Notes: generated from the sequence alone by a model not told the origin. Numbered from the stretch's first letter, positions 19,744 through 29,760 are shown. The stretch: 64,000 bases of DNA from Treponema sp. (GCA_022010055.1 CP091737.1:744001-808000); one strand, 5' to 3'. Numbers and translations: made by a program.

Positions 19744-20425
19744 TGAAGATTGCAGTTCTTGGCGGAAGTTTTAATCCGCTTCATGTAGGACACGCGATGC
19801 TTGCCGATTCTGTTCTTAACGAATATGGATGCGATAAAATTCTTTTTGTTCCGACTTGCGTTCCTCCCCATAAATTGATGAGCTCTTCTGTTTCGCCGGA
19901 GCAGCGGCTTGAGATGGTCAGACGATTCTGCGCTTCTTCCGTTTTTAATGGCAGGCAGAAATTCTTTGCCGAAGACTGCGAGATTGCGCGCGGAGGAACT
20001 TCGTATACGGTTGATACACTGCGTTTTTATCTCTGAAAAAAATATAAAGACGAGCTTGCCGGTGAAAAAAACCCGGCTTTATAATGGGCCAGGAGGTTGC
20101 CGCGCAGTTCTGCAAATGGAAAAATCCTGAGGAAATTGCAAGACTTGCTGATATTCTGATTGCGCGCCGACATCCTGACAACAACGGAATCAGGACGGAT
20201 GAGACAAGGAACAGACCGTGCGGAAATTATTCTGAAGACTACAAGGACGAATGTTCGCTGGAAAATTTTTCATACAAATATTCAATGATTGAAAATCCGG
20301 TTCTTCCGGTTTCTTCTACGGAAATAAGGGCAAGGATTGCTCTTGGCAAGGCGTGGCGTTACCTTGTTCCTGAAGAGGTTTTTCAGTATATTATTTCTAA
20401 TAATCTGTACGGTAAACAAAAATGA
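19743..20425 (+). CDS. nadD: Nicotinate-nucleotide adenylyltransferase (interrupted)
   Basis: Adenylates nicotinate mononucleotide in NAD synthesis. Nucleotidyltransferase motif GGSFNPLHVGHAML at the start, GTSYTVDTLRF in the middle and the SSTEIRARI signature near the end. Interrupted by TGA at 20034-20036, with a shift in the A-run near 20073 (one more A gives KKPGFIMGQEVAAQF). About 227 residues restored. NadD is essential, so error is likelier than decay. The stop overlaps the start of yqeK (ATGA). Confidence 0.88.
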
Positions 20426-21006
20426 TTGAAGATATTGAGGCTATTACTGAAAAAATCAGAAAATATGTAAAAAAATCTGTAGGGCAGTCGCGTTATGAGC
20501 ATTCTTTAAGGACGGCGGAAACCTGCAGAAAGTTGTGTAAAAAATACGGTTTTGATGAAAAAAAAGGTTATCTTGCCGGAATTGCGCATGATATGTGCAA
20601 AAAAAGTCAGCCGGAAGAAATACTTAGTCTGGCGGCAAAAGACGGAAAGGAAATTTCTGAGCTGGAAATGGAAAACCCTTCCTTGCTGCATGGACGGGCT
20701 GCGGCTGTAAAACTTCAGGAAGAATTCAATCTTTATGAGCCGGATGTGATTGAGGCGGTCGCGAATCATACTTTTGGAAAAAAAAGGCTGTGTCCTCTTG
20801 GAAAGATTCTTTATATTTCTGATAAGATTGAGCCTGGCCGCGAATTTGTCGACGACGCTTACATGAAAAGCATTAAAAACCTTACGCTGGATGAATTGTT
20901 CTATAAAGTTGTCTCAAGCAGCAAGGAATATCTGTTAAAAAAAGGAAAAAGGATTGCTCCGCAGACTGAAGAGCTTTTAAAATATCTTGGAGAAGGTGGT
21001 CTATGA
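20422..21006 (+). CDS. yqeK: YqeK-type HD-domain hydrolase (Ap4A hydrolase family)
   Basis: A 194-residue HD-superfamily protein. Metal-binding residues: His in YEHSLRTAE, HD in GIAHDMCKK, His in LLHGRAAA, a downstream NHTFGK, and Asp in LYISDKIEPGR. These match YqeK, which cleaves diadenosine tetraphosphate symmetrically. Placement after nadD and before rsfS is conserved in many bacteria. It overlaps both neighbours by 4 nt. Confidence 0.88.
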   Translation: MIEDIEAITEKIRKYVKKSVGQSRYEHSLRTAETCRKLCKKYGFDEKKGYLAGIAHDMCKKSQPEEILSLAAKDGKEISELEMENPSLLHGRAAAVKLQEEFNLYEPDVIEAVANHTFGKKRLCPLGKILYISDKIEPGREFVDDAYMKSIKNLTLDELFYKVVSSSKEYLLKKGKRIAPQTEELLKYLGEGGL

Positions 21007-22226
21007 ACAGAATAAGATTAAGGGACGAGCAGAAAGGTGCGATACTTCTTGGAATTATTATCCTTATAATTGCCGTCGTTTCGGTTGTAATGGCTGTTTC
21101 TCTAAAAAAAGACAATGTCGCTGAAATGCTTTCTGATGACCAGGTTGTCCGGGTTCTGAATATTCTTGAAGATGATGACGGAAGCGTTATATTTACGAAT
21201 GTCCTGATATATTATCCGGTTTCCGGAAAAGCCGCCGCGGTCAATATTCCGGGAAATACCGCCGCAATCTTTCAGTCTTTGGGACGAGTTGACCGCATTG
21301 ACCAGGTTTACAAGGAAAAAGGCTGCGACGTTTATAGAAACGAAATTGAAAAACTTCTTGCATGCAAAATTCCGTTTTATATGTCGATGAAATTTTCTGA
21401 TTTTATAAAGATTACGGATATGCTTGGCGGAATGAGGGTTTTTATTCCGGCTCCTGTAGATTCTGTCTCTTCTGATGGTGAGCGCTGGCTTTTGCCTTCC
21501 GGAGCGGTTACTCTGGACGGTGATAAAATTTCAACTTACATAAAGTACAGGAATGAAGATGAAACCGACTCGGATGTTCAGGAACGTTATCAGAATGTTG
21601 TTTCTGCCTTTTATTCTATGCTTCATGACAGGAAAAACGTTCTTTTTGCAAAGAAAAATAATTTTAAGCAGCTTAAAAAATTTATAAATTTTAATCTGAA
21701 GGACGAGGATGCCCGACGGCTTCTTTTTCAGATTTCAAATATGGATTCAGAAACTATCGCGCGTCAGACTGTTACTGGCAGAATCAGGATTATGGATGAC
21801 CAGAGGCTTATGTTTCCTTTGAACAACGGCGAGTTTATAAAAGAGGCTGTAAAGCAGAGCACCAATATGCTGATTTCCAACAGCGGAACATACGCCAGCC
21901 GGGTTTACGTGCTTGAGATAAAAAATGGAACTACGGTTCAGGGGCTTGCCCATAACACTTCAATTTTGTTCCAGAATGCAAGCTACGATGTTTTAAGCGC
22001 CGTGAACGCCGACAGAAACGACTATGAAAGAACTGTGATCATCGATCACATTGGAAATAAAGAAATTGCTTCAATGGTAGGAAATTTTATTCATTGCACA
22101 AACATTCAGGAAGAAGAGGTTGACCTTTCGCTCTCAGAAAGCGATACTTCTGCGGACGTTGACTTTACGATTATTCTGGGTAAAGATTTTGACGGCCGCT
22201 ATGTTCGTGCCTCGCGCAATGAATAG
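21003..22226 (+). CDS. LCP (LytR-CpsA-Psr) family protein with LytR_C domain
   Basis: A 407-residue protein with one N-terminal membrane segment (about residues 14-33) and an external LCP domain: IYYPVSGKAAAVNIPGNTA, ITDMLGGMRVFI and KYRNEDETDSDVQERYQ, the Arg/Asp region that binds polyprenyl phosphate in the family. The C-terminal part (VYVLEIKNGTTVQGLAHNTS) is a LytR_C domain. LCP enzymes transfer glycopolymers to the cell wall; the polymer in treponemes is not known. ATGA overlap with yqeK. Confidence 0.85.
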   Translation: MNRIRLRDEQKGAILLGIIILIIAVVSVVMAVSLKKDNVAEMLSDDQVVRVLNILEDDDGSVIFTNVLIYYPVSGKAAAVNIPGNTAAIFQSLGRVDRIDQVYKEKGCDVYRNEIEKLLACKIPFYMSMKFSDFIKITDMLGGMRVFIPAPVDSVSSDGERWLLPSGAVTLDGDKISTYIKYRNEDETDSDVQERYQNVVSAFYSMLHDRKNVLFAKKNNFKQLKKFINFNLKDEDARRLLFQISNMDSETIARQTVTGRIRIMDDQRLMFPLNNGEFIKEAVKQSTNMLISNSGTYASRVYVLEIKNGTTVQGLAHNTSILFQNASYDVLSAVNADRNDYERTVIIDHIGNKEIASMVGNFIHCTNIQEEEVDLSLSESDTSADVDFTIILGKDFDGRYVRASRNE

Positions 22227-22253
22227 TTTTATGCAGATTGAACGGGAGAAAAA

Positions 22254-22619
22254 ATGGAAAAGACAACAGAGCAGAAAGCCCTGGAGATTGCGCGTATTCT
22301 TGAAGATGGAAAAGGAAAGGACGTAACGGTAATCGATGTTGCGGAGCTGAACAGCTGGACAGATTATTTTGTTATTGCGACTATCACTTCATCTGCGCAC
22401 TGGCAGGGACTTTACAAACAGGTAAAAGAATATGTTAAGGCTAACGACATGGAAATTCATGTTACAAATAGAAAAAGCCCTGATGGAGATGACTGGAACC
22501 TTATTGATATTGGACCGGTTGTTGTTCACCTTATGTCAGAGACGGCCAGGAATTTTTATGACCTTGAAAAATTGTGGCACGCTGGAAAAATTCTTGATTT
22601 TCACAAAACTGAACAGTGA
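22254..22619 (+). CDS. rsfS: Ribosomal silencing factor RsfS
   Basis: A 121-residue protein that binds L14 and blocks subunit joining under starvation. Signature stretches ELNSWTDYFVIAT and WNLIDIGPVVVHLM, then YDLEKLWHAGK. A CGGGAG ribosome site precedes the ATG. It closes the conserved obgE-nadD-yqeK-LCP-rsfS group. Confidence 0.93.
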   Translation: MEKTTEQKALEIARILEDGKGKDVTVIDVAELNSWTDYFVIATITSSAHWQGLYKQVKEYVKANDMEIHVTNRKSPDGDDWNLIDIGPVVVHLMSETARNFYDLEKLWHAGKILDFHKTEQ

Positions 22620-22621
22620 AA

Positions 22622-23473
22622 ATGAAATGGCTTGACCTGAAAAACTGCGCCTGCTTTGGTGTCGCCGGAAATTTTACCGGTCATCTTGAGCAGGCGGGCG
22701 AAGCAACTGATTTTAAGGATGTAAAAACGCTGGAAAAAAATGCTCCCAAGGCATTGTTTCCTACTTACATTCCGAATCTAAAGAAAAATTGCGGAATTCC
22801 TGAATTTCTGGAAGTCTTTCCGTTCGACTCAAAAAAAATAGTTTTCCCTGAAAACGAGCAGAAAATTCAAATAGAACCGGAATGCGCTGTTGTTTTTTCT
22901 GCTGAATGGAATGACGGAAAAATTGTTTCCCTGAAACCGGTATGTTTCGCCGCTTCAAATGATGTTTCGATTAGAAAAGCCGGCGCAAAAAAAATCAGTC
23001 TTAAGAAAAACTGGGGAAAATCAAGCAAGGGAATTTCTGAAAACCTGATTCCTCTGGATTCTTTTGACGAAAAAAGCGTGCTGAATAATTACAGAATCGC
23101 TTCATTTATGGTCCGCGGTGAAAATATCTTTGAATACGGAGAAAACAGCGCGGTCCGGGATTATTCGTATATCTATGAAAAACTGGAATCATGGCTGATA
23201 GAAAAAATCAATTTTCAAAAAGATGAAGGTCCTGCTGAAAATGTTAATTTTTACCTGAACCAAGCCGGTTTTCCTGAAAAAATAATGGTTTCAATAGGAG
23301 CGACCCGTTATACAGATTTTGGCGAGCGCAATTTTCTTTTAAAAGGCGACAGGTCTGTTGTCGCGCTTTATCCTGGTGAAAAATATTCTGCAGAAGAAAT
23401 AAAGAATCTTGTTCAAAAAAATGATTTTTCGGATTCGCGGATTTCAGTTCTTTCTCAGGAAGTGGTTTTATGA
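22622..23473 (+). CDS. DUF5718-like protein (fumarylacetoacetase-fold candidate)
   Basis: About 283 residues from ATG 22622; GTG 22616 is an alternative overlapping the rsfS stop. Recognisable stretches are FGVAGNFTGHLEQAGEA near the start, ISLKKNWGKSSKGIS in the middle and ISIGATRY-like SIGATRYTDFGERNFL near the end. From memory these match DUF5718, a family that resembles fumarylacetoacetate hydrolase-type enzymes. The reaction is unknown. It is translationally linked to rsfS and to the small gene that follows. Confidence 0.6.
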   Translation: MKWLDLKNCACFGVAGNFTGHLEQAGEATDFKDVKTLEKNAPKALFPTYIPNLKKNCGIPEFLEVFPFDSKKIVFPENEQKIQIEPECAVVFSAEWNDGKIVSLKPVCFAASNDVSIRKAGAKKISLKKNWGKSSKGISENLIPLDSFDEKSVLNNYRIASFMVRGENIFEYGENSAVRDYSYIYEKLESWLIEKINFQKDEGPAENVNFYLNQAGFPEKIMVSIGATRYTDFGERNFLLKGDRSVVALYPGEKYSAEEIKNLVQKNDFSDSRISVLSQEVVL

Positions 23474-23664
23474 ACGATGTAAAAAAAATGTCTTTTCCGA
23501 ACTGGACGGAATACGATGACTGGCTTGTAAAAAATTATTCTGAAAATGCAATTTTTAAAGTGGATGAAATTGAAGGCCATATTGAAATAGAATATTGCGC
23601 CAAATCGGAATTTCAGGCGGAAATGAGGCGCGAGGACGAAGCTAAGGCGCAGGCTGAAAAATGA
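23470..23664 (+). CDS. Small acidic protein, unknown
   Basis: A 64-residue protein with an ATGA overlap with the previous gene, so it is probably expressed with it. It contains FPNWTEYDDWLVKNYSEN and a charged C-terminal helix rich in Glu, Ala and Lys. I do not recognise a family. The 27-nt gap to the convergent gene holds only part of a weak hairpin. Confidence 0.5.
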   Translation: MNDVKKMSFPNWTEYDDWLVKNYSENAIFKVDEIEGHIEIEYCAKSEFQAEMRREDEAKAQAEK

Positions 23665-23691
23665 GAGGCGGTGAAAAACCACCGTCCGGTT

Positions 23692-24588
23692 TTAAAGGAT
23701 TTTGTTTTTAAGGCTTCTGTTGTTGTAGACAAAGTTCAAAATCGCCATTGAAAGTATTATTATGTAGCCAAGAATGCTTAGGATGTCCGGCTTTTGCCCC
23801 AGTATAAAAAATCCAAGGCTTGCGGAAAAAATTATCTGGCAGAAATCGAATATTGAGATTTTTGAAGCCGGCGCATGGTAGTATGCCGCTGTTATTGTAA
23901 ATTGCCCGGCTGCGGCGGAAATTCCTGCAAGAATAAGATACGTTGTCTGCATTGCTGTCATAGGTTCAAAATTAAAAATCATGTATGGAACTGCAAGCAG
24001 AGTTGAGAACGCGCTGAAAAACAGGATTACGATTTTTCCGGAGCATTTCTGCTGTCCGAGCTTTCGTACGCAGGCATAGGCAAATCCCGCTCCAAAGCCG
24101 CTTGCAACGCCCGCAAGGGAAGGCAAGGTTTTTGAAAAATCAAATGACGGCTTCGCCACGAGCAGCGCTCCGCAAAATGCTGTTGTGATTGCGGCAAGCG
24201 GAACAGGTTTTATCTTTTCTTTTAACAGCAGAAAACTGAACAGAACAGTGTAAAAAGGCGCCATCTTGTTCAAAATGCTTGCGTCGGCAAGAATAAGGTG
24301 GTCGATTGCATAAAAATTTCCAAAAATTCCAAGCGAGCCGCCCAGGGAACGCAGCAGTAAAAACACCCAGCTTTCTTTGGGGATTTTGTACTGTTCAATT
24401 CCACCTTTTAGAATTCCTGCCGCAATAGAAACAATTGTGATTCCAAGAGCCACTATATTTCTGAAGAAAGTTTTTTGAACAAAAGAAACGTTTCCGCTCA
24501 GCCTTACAAAAAGCGCCATAAGCGCAAAACTGAAGGCTGAAACAAGAATATAAAAAACGCCTTTAAGATAATCTTTGCTGACGGACAT
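23692..24588 (-). CDS. EamA/DMT-superfamily transporter
   Basis: A 298-residue membrane protein with ten predicted helices in two EamA repeats. The first repeat contains FFRNIVALGITI and ADASILNKMAPFYTVLFSFL, typical of drug/metabolite transporters, and it ends in a basic NNRSLKNKIL. Substrate unknown. It begins 8 nt after the BI-1 family gene ends, so the two are co-transcribed. Confidence 0.85.
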   Translation of the reverse strand: MSVSKDYLKGVFYILVSAFSFALMALFVRLSGNVSFVQKTFFRNIVALGITIVSIAAGILKGGIEQYKIPKESWVFLLLRSLGGSLGIFGNFYAIDHLILADASILNKMAPFYTVLFSFLLLKEKIKPVPLAAITTAFCGALLVAKPSFDFSKTLPSLAGVASGFGAGFAYACVRKLGQQKCSGKIVILFFSAFSTLLAVPYMIFNFEPMTAMQTTYLILAGISAAAGQFTITAAYYHAPASKISIFDFCQIIFSASLGFFILGQKPDILSILGYIIILSMAILNFVYNNRSLKNKIL

Positions 24589-24596
24589 TTTGAAAT

Positions 24597-25298
24597 CTAG
24601 TTTTTTCTTTTTCCAAAAAGTCTTAGCATTGCAAGGAAAATATTTACAAAATCAAGGTACAGTTCAAGCGCGCCGATTATTGAGGCTTTCCTGAAGATGT
24701 CTGAATTTTCTGCGCGTTCACTTACACGAACCATTTTCTGGGCATCATACGCTGTTAGTCCTGTAAAAAGAACAACGGTAATGATAGAGAGAATCCAGTC
24801 AAACCTGCTTGAGCGCACAAAAATATTTATTATTGAAGCGATTACAACGCCGATTAAAGCCATAAAGAAATATCTTCCGAGCGAAAGAATGTTCTGTTTT
24901 GTAAAAGTTCCATAAAGAGCCATTGCGGCGAACATTCCCGCGGTTGTAAGAAAAATCGTTACAATAGAGGACATCTGGTAGGCAAAAAAGATTGTAGAAA
25001 GTGTCGCGCCATTTAAAGCCGAGTAAATGACAAATGCGATGGAAGCACCGGCTGCTGAAATTTTTGAAATAGAGGCAGACAGCCACCATACAAGAACTAT
25101 TTCCGCAATCGCAAGAACAGGCATGCCAATCTGAAGAAAACTCAGGGCTTTCTCGCCTATTGAGGCTAAATATGAGGCTGTGCCGAACGCAGTAAGACCG
25201 CTTATGATTAATGCCAGCGCCATCCAGCCGTAAGTCCTGGCAAGAAATTTGTTCTGTTCCTTTACCAAAGAAATTTGTGTTGAATTAGAATTTGTCAT
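24597..25298 (-). CDS. Bax inhibitor-1/YccA family membrane protein
   Basis: A 233-residue protein with seven transmembrane helices. It begins NKFLARTYGWMALALIISG, the YccA-type start, and ends in the family signature FTGLTAYDAQKMV followed by GALELYLDFVNIFLAMLRLF. The family forms pH-sensitive cation leak channels or modulates membrane proteases. First gene of a two-gene unit with the EamA transporter; a 21-bp palindrome lies just upstream. Confidence 0.9.
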   Translation of the reverse strand: MTNSNSTQISLVKEQNKFLARTYGWMALALIISGLTAFGTASYLASIGEKALSFLQIGMPVLAIAEIVLVWWLSASISKISAAGASIAFVIYSALNGATLSTIFFAYQMSSIVTIFLTTAGMFAAMALYGTFTKQNILSLGRYFFMALIGVVIASIINIFVRSSRFDWILSIITVVLFTGLTAYDAQKMVRVSERAENSDIFRKASIIGALELYLDFVNIFLAMLRLFGKRKN

Positions 25299-25310
25299 AA
25301 ATCCTCCATG

Positions 25311-25331
25311 TTGTTATATTAAATATAACAA
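25311..25331. promoter_or_regulatory. Palindrome in a divergent promoter region
   Basis: TTGTTATATT, one central A, AATATAACAA: a perfect 10-bp inverted repeat in the 59-nt gap between the minus-strand BI-1 gene and the plus-strand Mbeg1-like gene. A shared operator is a reasonable guess; a purely structural role is possible. Confidence 0.45.
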
Positions 25332-25357
25332 ATATTTTCATTTAAGGACACAAAATT

Positions 25358-26556
25358 ATGGCGAATATTCAGGATTATATTGAATGGCGCGGTGATTTGT
25401 CGTTTGAACAAACGCCGTTTTGCAATGTTGACGCGCTTATTCTTTGCCAAATTTCTTATTTGAATTTTGACAGGCTTTTACCAGATTACGATTTTAATTA
25501 TTCGCAAAAACTTTCTGAACTTGCCGTGGTTTTTGAGGGCGCAAAGGATTTTAAAAAAAGGTCGGAGGCAGGGCTTTTAATCAATAAAAAAACCGCTCCG
25601 TTCTTTTTAAGTCTTGCAAAATGCAGACGCTTTGAAAATATTCTTGCGACAGGATATGTCTCAAAGATTGACTTGTCTATAGAAGAGCAGTTTGCCGCCA
25701 TTTCCTATAAATTGCCGGATGGAACAAATTTTATCTGCTTCCGCGGAACAGATGATTCGATTGTGGGATGGAAGGAAGACTTTAATCTTGCGACGGAAGA
25801 AGAAGTTCCTGCGCAGAAAGATGCCGTGGAATATCTTGAAAAAGCTGCGAAAAGCCTGAAAGGAAAGTTGCGCCTTGGCGGACATTCAAAGGGAGGAAAC
25901 CTTTCGATGTATGCGAGCGCTGTTGTTGACAAAAAAATCAGCGACAGAATTCTTGCATTTACAACAATGACGGACCGGGATTTTATGAGGCCCGCGTGCA
26001 GTCTCCGGAATTTTTGCGGATTGCAGACAAGGTTGAGTCTTTTTATCCCCGGTTTTCAATTGTAGGAATGCTTTTTCAGCATATAGGAAAGCAGACTTTT
26101 GTTGAAAGCGATGAAATCGGCATTATGCAGCACGATCCTTTTTCGTGGCACATTATGGGAAATAATTTTGTGGTTCTTGAAAACAATGACTACGGAAGCA
26201 AATTTTTTCACAACACTTTCAATGAATGGATTTCAAATCTTGCGCCTGAAAAGCGTGGGATTTTTGTTGATACAGTCTTTAAAATAATTGAATCCACCGA
26301 TGCAAAGACAAATACGGAGCTTGAGGAAAATTTCGCAAGGAACTCTGTAAAAGTCCTGAAGACAATAAATAAACTTGATCCGGAAATGCGGAAGGTCTGC
26401 AGGGAAACTGTGATTGAATTTTTCAAGGCGGGACATTCCCAGCTTACAAAGGCAGATACAGTCATCAAGCAGAAACTGGAGGAGTCAACAAAGCATACAA
26501 AGAACGTTCTGAAAAAAATAACCGGGAAAATTTTCAGAAAAAAGCAGGAAGAATAA
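25358..26556 (+). CDS. Mbeg1-like (DUF2974) alpha/beta hydrolase (frameshifted)
   Basis: About 399 residues restored. It begins IQDYIEWRGDLSFEQTPF and has the nucleophile elbow GGHSKGGN with Ser as the likely catalytic residue, preceded by ICFRGTDDS, the lipase-3-like oxyanion region. These match the Mbeg1-like family. The frame breaks near 25965: ACAACAATGACGG needs one more A to read FTNNDGPGFYEARVQSPEFL. The C-terminal 110 residues are helical and lysine-rich. An AAGGA site precedes the ATG. Substrate unknown. Confidence 0.82.
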
Positions 26557-26632
26557 AAAAAACGCCGCAAGGAACGTCAATTCTTTTTGACATTCCGGCT
26601 CAGGTGGTAGATAATTAATCAGGAAAGAAAAA

Positions 26633-26977
26633 ATGGAAAACACAACAATTATTAATGAGTCGCCGGTTGGCCGGCATTTGGAGCAGATTTCAGAATCATC
26701 TCCTGCTGAATATCTGATGTTTAACAAAAAAAGAATCGAGCTTGTGGCAAAGATTACGCTTGGACGTGAATACGACAACGACATTGTTATAGACAACAAG
26801 CTTGCAAGCCGGCACCATGCGGTTATCCAGAAAATTCGCGATGCGTATTTTATAAAAGATGAAAAAAGCACGAACGGAACTTTTGTGAACGGAAGAAGAA
26901 TCCCGGAAGATAAATATTTCCGCCTTAACAAGGGCGATAAAATTACGATTGGCACAATGAATCTTGTGATTTCTTAA
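26633..26977 (+). CDS. FHA-domain protein
   Basis: A 114-residue stand-alone forkhead-associated domain. Phosphothreonine-binding residues are visible: LGREYDNDIVI (Gly-Arg), ASRHHAVI (Ser-Arg-His) and KSTNGTFVNG. A ~30-residue N-terminal extension with two Thr (MENTTIINES) could itself be phosphorylated. It lies upstream of a phosphatase and a Ser/Thr kinase, so it may be the kinase's phospho-dependent partner. Confidence 0.9.
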   Translation: MENTTIINESPVGRHLEQISESSPAEYLMFNKKRIELVAKITLGREYDNDIVIDNKLASRHHAVIQKIRDAYFIKDEKSTNGTFVNGRRIPEDKYFRLNKGDKITIGTMNLVIS

Positions 26978-26998
26978 TTCATCGGATGGAAGTCTTAG

Positions 26999-28042
26999 TT
27001 GAGCGATAAACTGAAATTATTTTTGGAAAACGACACTGCCCCGGGCGGCCTGCCGGACCATGATTATCTTTTTTCTGTGGCGGATTCTGCGGCATCTGTG
27101 CTTGAAAACGAGATTTGCTCGTACAGGCCGGCATCTGATTTTAACACTCTGGGCGGGCTTCTTGATTTTTCCGGCGGCGAAAAACTTCCTTTGGTGATTG
27201 TGCCGGATTTGCACGCGCGTTCTTATTTTTTGCGGAATATCTTGAATTTTACTCTGCCTGAATCTTTTGCCTGTTCGGAAATTAACGGCGGAAAAACATG
27301 TATTTCTGTTTTTCAGGCGCTGGAAGAGGATAAAATCCGTCTTGTTTTTGTGGGAGACCTTTTGCATTCCGAGCTTCGCGGACGTCTGCGCTGGATGGAG
27401 GCGCTAAAGGATTTTGACCGCGGAAATTACAACGGAGAAGCAATGACGGCGGAGATGTCTGAAGGATTGACCTTGCTTTCTATGATTATGGAGCTGAAGA
27501 TTGCTTTTCCTGCGAATGTGCATATTTTAAAGGGAAACCATGAAAATATTATGAACGTGCGCGGACCTGGCGATTTTCCGTTCAGGAAATTTGCAAATGA
27601 AGGCGAGATGGTGAAGGATTTTATGGTTTCGGTTTACGGCGACGATGTCCTTATGGTGATTTCGTGCTTTGAAAAAAATCTTCCGCTTGCCGCGGTTTTT
27701 CCGGAATGTGTTGTTAGCCACGCTGAGCCTGCGCGCGCTTTTTCACGGCAGGAACTGATCAACGGAATGGATTCTGACGAGGTTATTCTTGGGCTTACAT
27801 GGACTGAAAACAACGCCGCGAAGGACGGCAGCGTAAAAAAAATGCTGGAATCCCTTACAGAAAACCCGGATTCGCTCTATTTTGGCGGCCACCGCCCGAT
27901 TCAGGGCAATTATTCCCTGCGTCAGAATGGAAAATACGTGCAGATTCATAATCCAGACAGGCAGAATATCGTTCTTGTCTATAAAGACAGACCTATTGAC
28001 TTAGATGCCAATATAGTTCAAGTTGATAAAGCAATCATTTGA
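26999..28042 (+). CDS. PPP-type metallophosphatase
   Basis: A 347-residue protein from TTG 26999. Metal-site motifs of the PPP phosphoesterase superfamily are Asp70/His72 (VPDLHAR in place of the usual GDxHG), Gly-Asp (VFVGDLLH, lacking the usual second Asp-Arg-Gly), Asn180-His181-Glu182 (LKGNHE), His in VVSHAEP and His in FGGHRP. A protein phosphatase opposing the adjacent kinase is the natural reading, but the altered first and second motifs leave the substrate open. It overlaps nothing; the kinase follows within 30 nt. Confidence 0.8.
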   Translation: MSDKLKLFLENDTAPGGLPDHDYLFSVADSAASVLENEICSYRPASDFNTLGGLLDFSGGEKLPLVIVPDLHARSYFLRNILNFTLPESFACSEINGGKTCISVFQALEEDKIRLVFVGDLLHSELRGRLRWMEALKDFDRGNYNGEAMTAEMSEGLTLLSMIMELKIAFPANVHILKGNHENIMNVRGPGDFPFRKFANEGEMVKDFMVSVYGDDVLMVISCFEKNLPLAAVFPECVVSHAEPARAFSRQELINGMDSDEVILGLTWTENNAAKDGSVKKMLESLTENPDSLYFGGHRPIQGNYSLRQNGKYVQIHNPDRQNIVLVYKDRPIDLDANIVQVDKAII

Positions 28043-28068
28043 AAAATAAAATTCTTTTGGGGGACAAA

Positions 28069-29666
28069 ATGCCAGAAGTTTTTCCTGAAAAAATTGGAAA
28101 ATATAAAATCGAAGGAATCATTGCGAAAGGCGGAATGGGAGTTGTATACCGTTCTACGCATCCTACGCTGAAACGGCCTGTTATAATCAAGAAACTCACG
28201 GCAAAAAGAATTCTACAAATATAAAAAGATTTATTCTGGAAGCAAAGATTCTTGGAGAGCTGCAGAATCCGAATATCGTAAATTTTTACGATATTTTTAC
28301 GGAAGGAAACGCATATTATATTGTTGAAGAATTTGTGGACGGACTGGCTGTTGATAAAATCCTTCAGAAACAGACTTCGGTCAGTCCGCAGATTGCGATG
28401 CTTATTATTCAGGATGCGTGTTACGGGTTGAAATTTGCGCATACTAAAAATATTGTCCACCGCGACATAAAGCCGGGCAACATTCTTATTTCAAAGCGTG
28501 CGGAGATAAAAATCACAGACTTTGGAATTGCTTCTGAAACTTCCGGGGAAGATACCCTTACTCAGAGCGGAGTTGCGCTTGGAACGCCTGCGTATATGCC
28601 GCCGGAACAGTTTGAGGACAGCGCGAAGGTTGACTGCCGCGCGGACATCTATGCTCTTGGCGTAATGCTTTATGAAATGGTGACAGGAACAAAGCCTTAT
28701 CCCGGAACGCTCACGATAGAAACCCTGAATACTATAAAAAAGGGAAAGTACATTTCTCCAAGAAAGATTGACAAAAAAATTCCACGCAGCGTATGCCGGC
28801 TTATCCATAAAATGATGCGTCCGAAAGCAAAAAGCCGCTATCAGTCTATTCTGCCGATTATCAAGGTGATAAAAAGATATTTGAAGCATTATGACGTGCA
28901 CAGCATACGCGTTCAGCTTGCAAAAATCATTCTTTCAAAAAATGTATTAAAGGAAATTGAATATATTCCAAAAGACAGAAAACGCAATCAGGTAATGGCT
29001 ATTATTGCCGGCTGCGCGGTTTTTGCCTTTCTTTGCGTTTTTGGCTGGTTTGAAGGTTTTTTTCATGCTACTATTTTGCGTTCGTGGTTCACGCCTGTTG
29101 AAATTGAAATGAAAATGCCCGCGACAAGCACCTCTGGTTCTGATTTGCCTGTCCGTGCGTTCTTTTTTGAAAACGATGGCGACCAGATTCCCGAGATAAT
29201 GAATACGCGCCGGGTTTTGACGCAAGTCTCTGAAAAAAAACATCCTGAGGAAAAAAATGCGCGGAACAGGACTTATTCAACAAAAAAAGTGTATCTTCCG
29301 CACGGTGATTACCGCATAAAAGTTGTGGCCGGTCCTTATGTCTGGTGGAAATCCTTCTGCGTTACAAAAGAAAAAGTTCTGATAAAGGCTGATTTCTTGA
29401 AAAATATGCGCCGTAATATTACTGTCCAGCCTAACGCGTACGATTCTTCTACAGGAAAAGAAATTACTTCAAAAGCGGTTTTTTCAGTTCTTTACAACAA
29501 AAACTGGATTCCTCTTGAACAAATTCCCGCTGAAAAACTTGTTTCCGGAAACGTCTGGAAATTCAAGATAGAATGCGAAGGTTACGGACCGGAAATATTT
29601 TCCCTGCGGCTGGAATGGCTTCAGGACGTTCTGTACATTTCCGCAAACCTTGTTCCGGAAAAATAA
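28069..29666 (+). CDS. Membrane Ser/Thr protein kinase, Hanks type (frameshifted)
   Basis: About 532 residues. ATG 28069 is chosen because GGGGG lies just upstream. Kinase motifs: glycine-rich loop KGGMGVVY, Lys in [19 protein letters not shown] and [11 protein letters not shown] transmembrane helix ([18 protein letters not shown]) follows at about residue 320, then a ~200-residue external region with beta-rich PEGA-like features ([16 protein letters not shown]). The frame breaks in the A-run near 28203; one more A restores [16 protein letters not shown]. With the FHA and phosphatase genes it forms a phospho-signalling set. Confidence 0.88.
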
Positions 29667-29732
29667 GGCGGGGCAAAAAATAATTCCTGCTCAGAATCCG
29701 CGCCTGCGCATGGTGATTATGAAAAATAAGTG

Positions 29733-29760
29733 TTGCCTTTTCCGTCTTATGTGCTTAAAT
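29733..29760 (+). promoter_or_regulatory. lon promoter, leaderless type
   Basis: TTGCCT (29733-29738), 16-nt spacer with extended TGTGC, TTAAAT (29755-29760), then only 8 nt before ATG 29769. No Shine-Dalgarno sequence lies between them. Confidence 0.5.

Noticed and set aside
1169..20036. TGA read as glycine (recoding), prompted by TGA at 1169 and 20034
   Set aside because: TGA is the ordinary stop of many intact genes here (for example yqeK, rsfS, atpF), so a changed code is excluded; both cases sit in a sequence with many other apparent errors.
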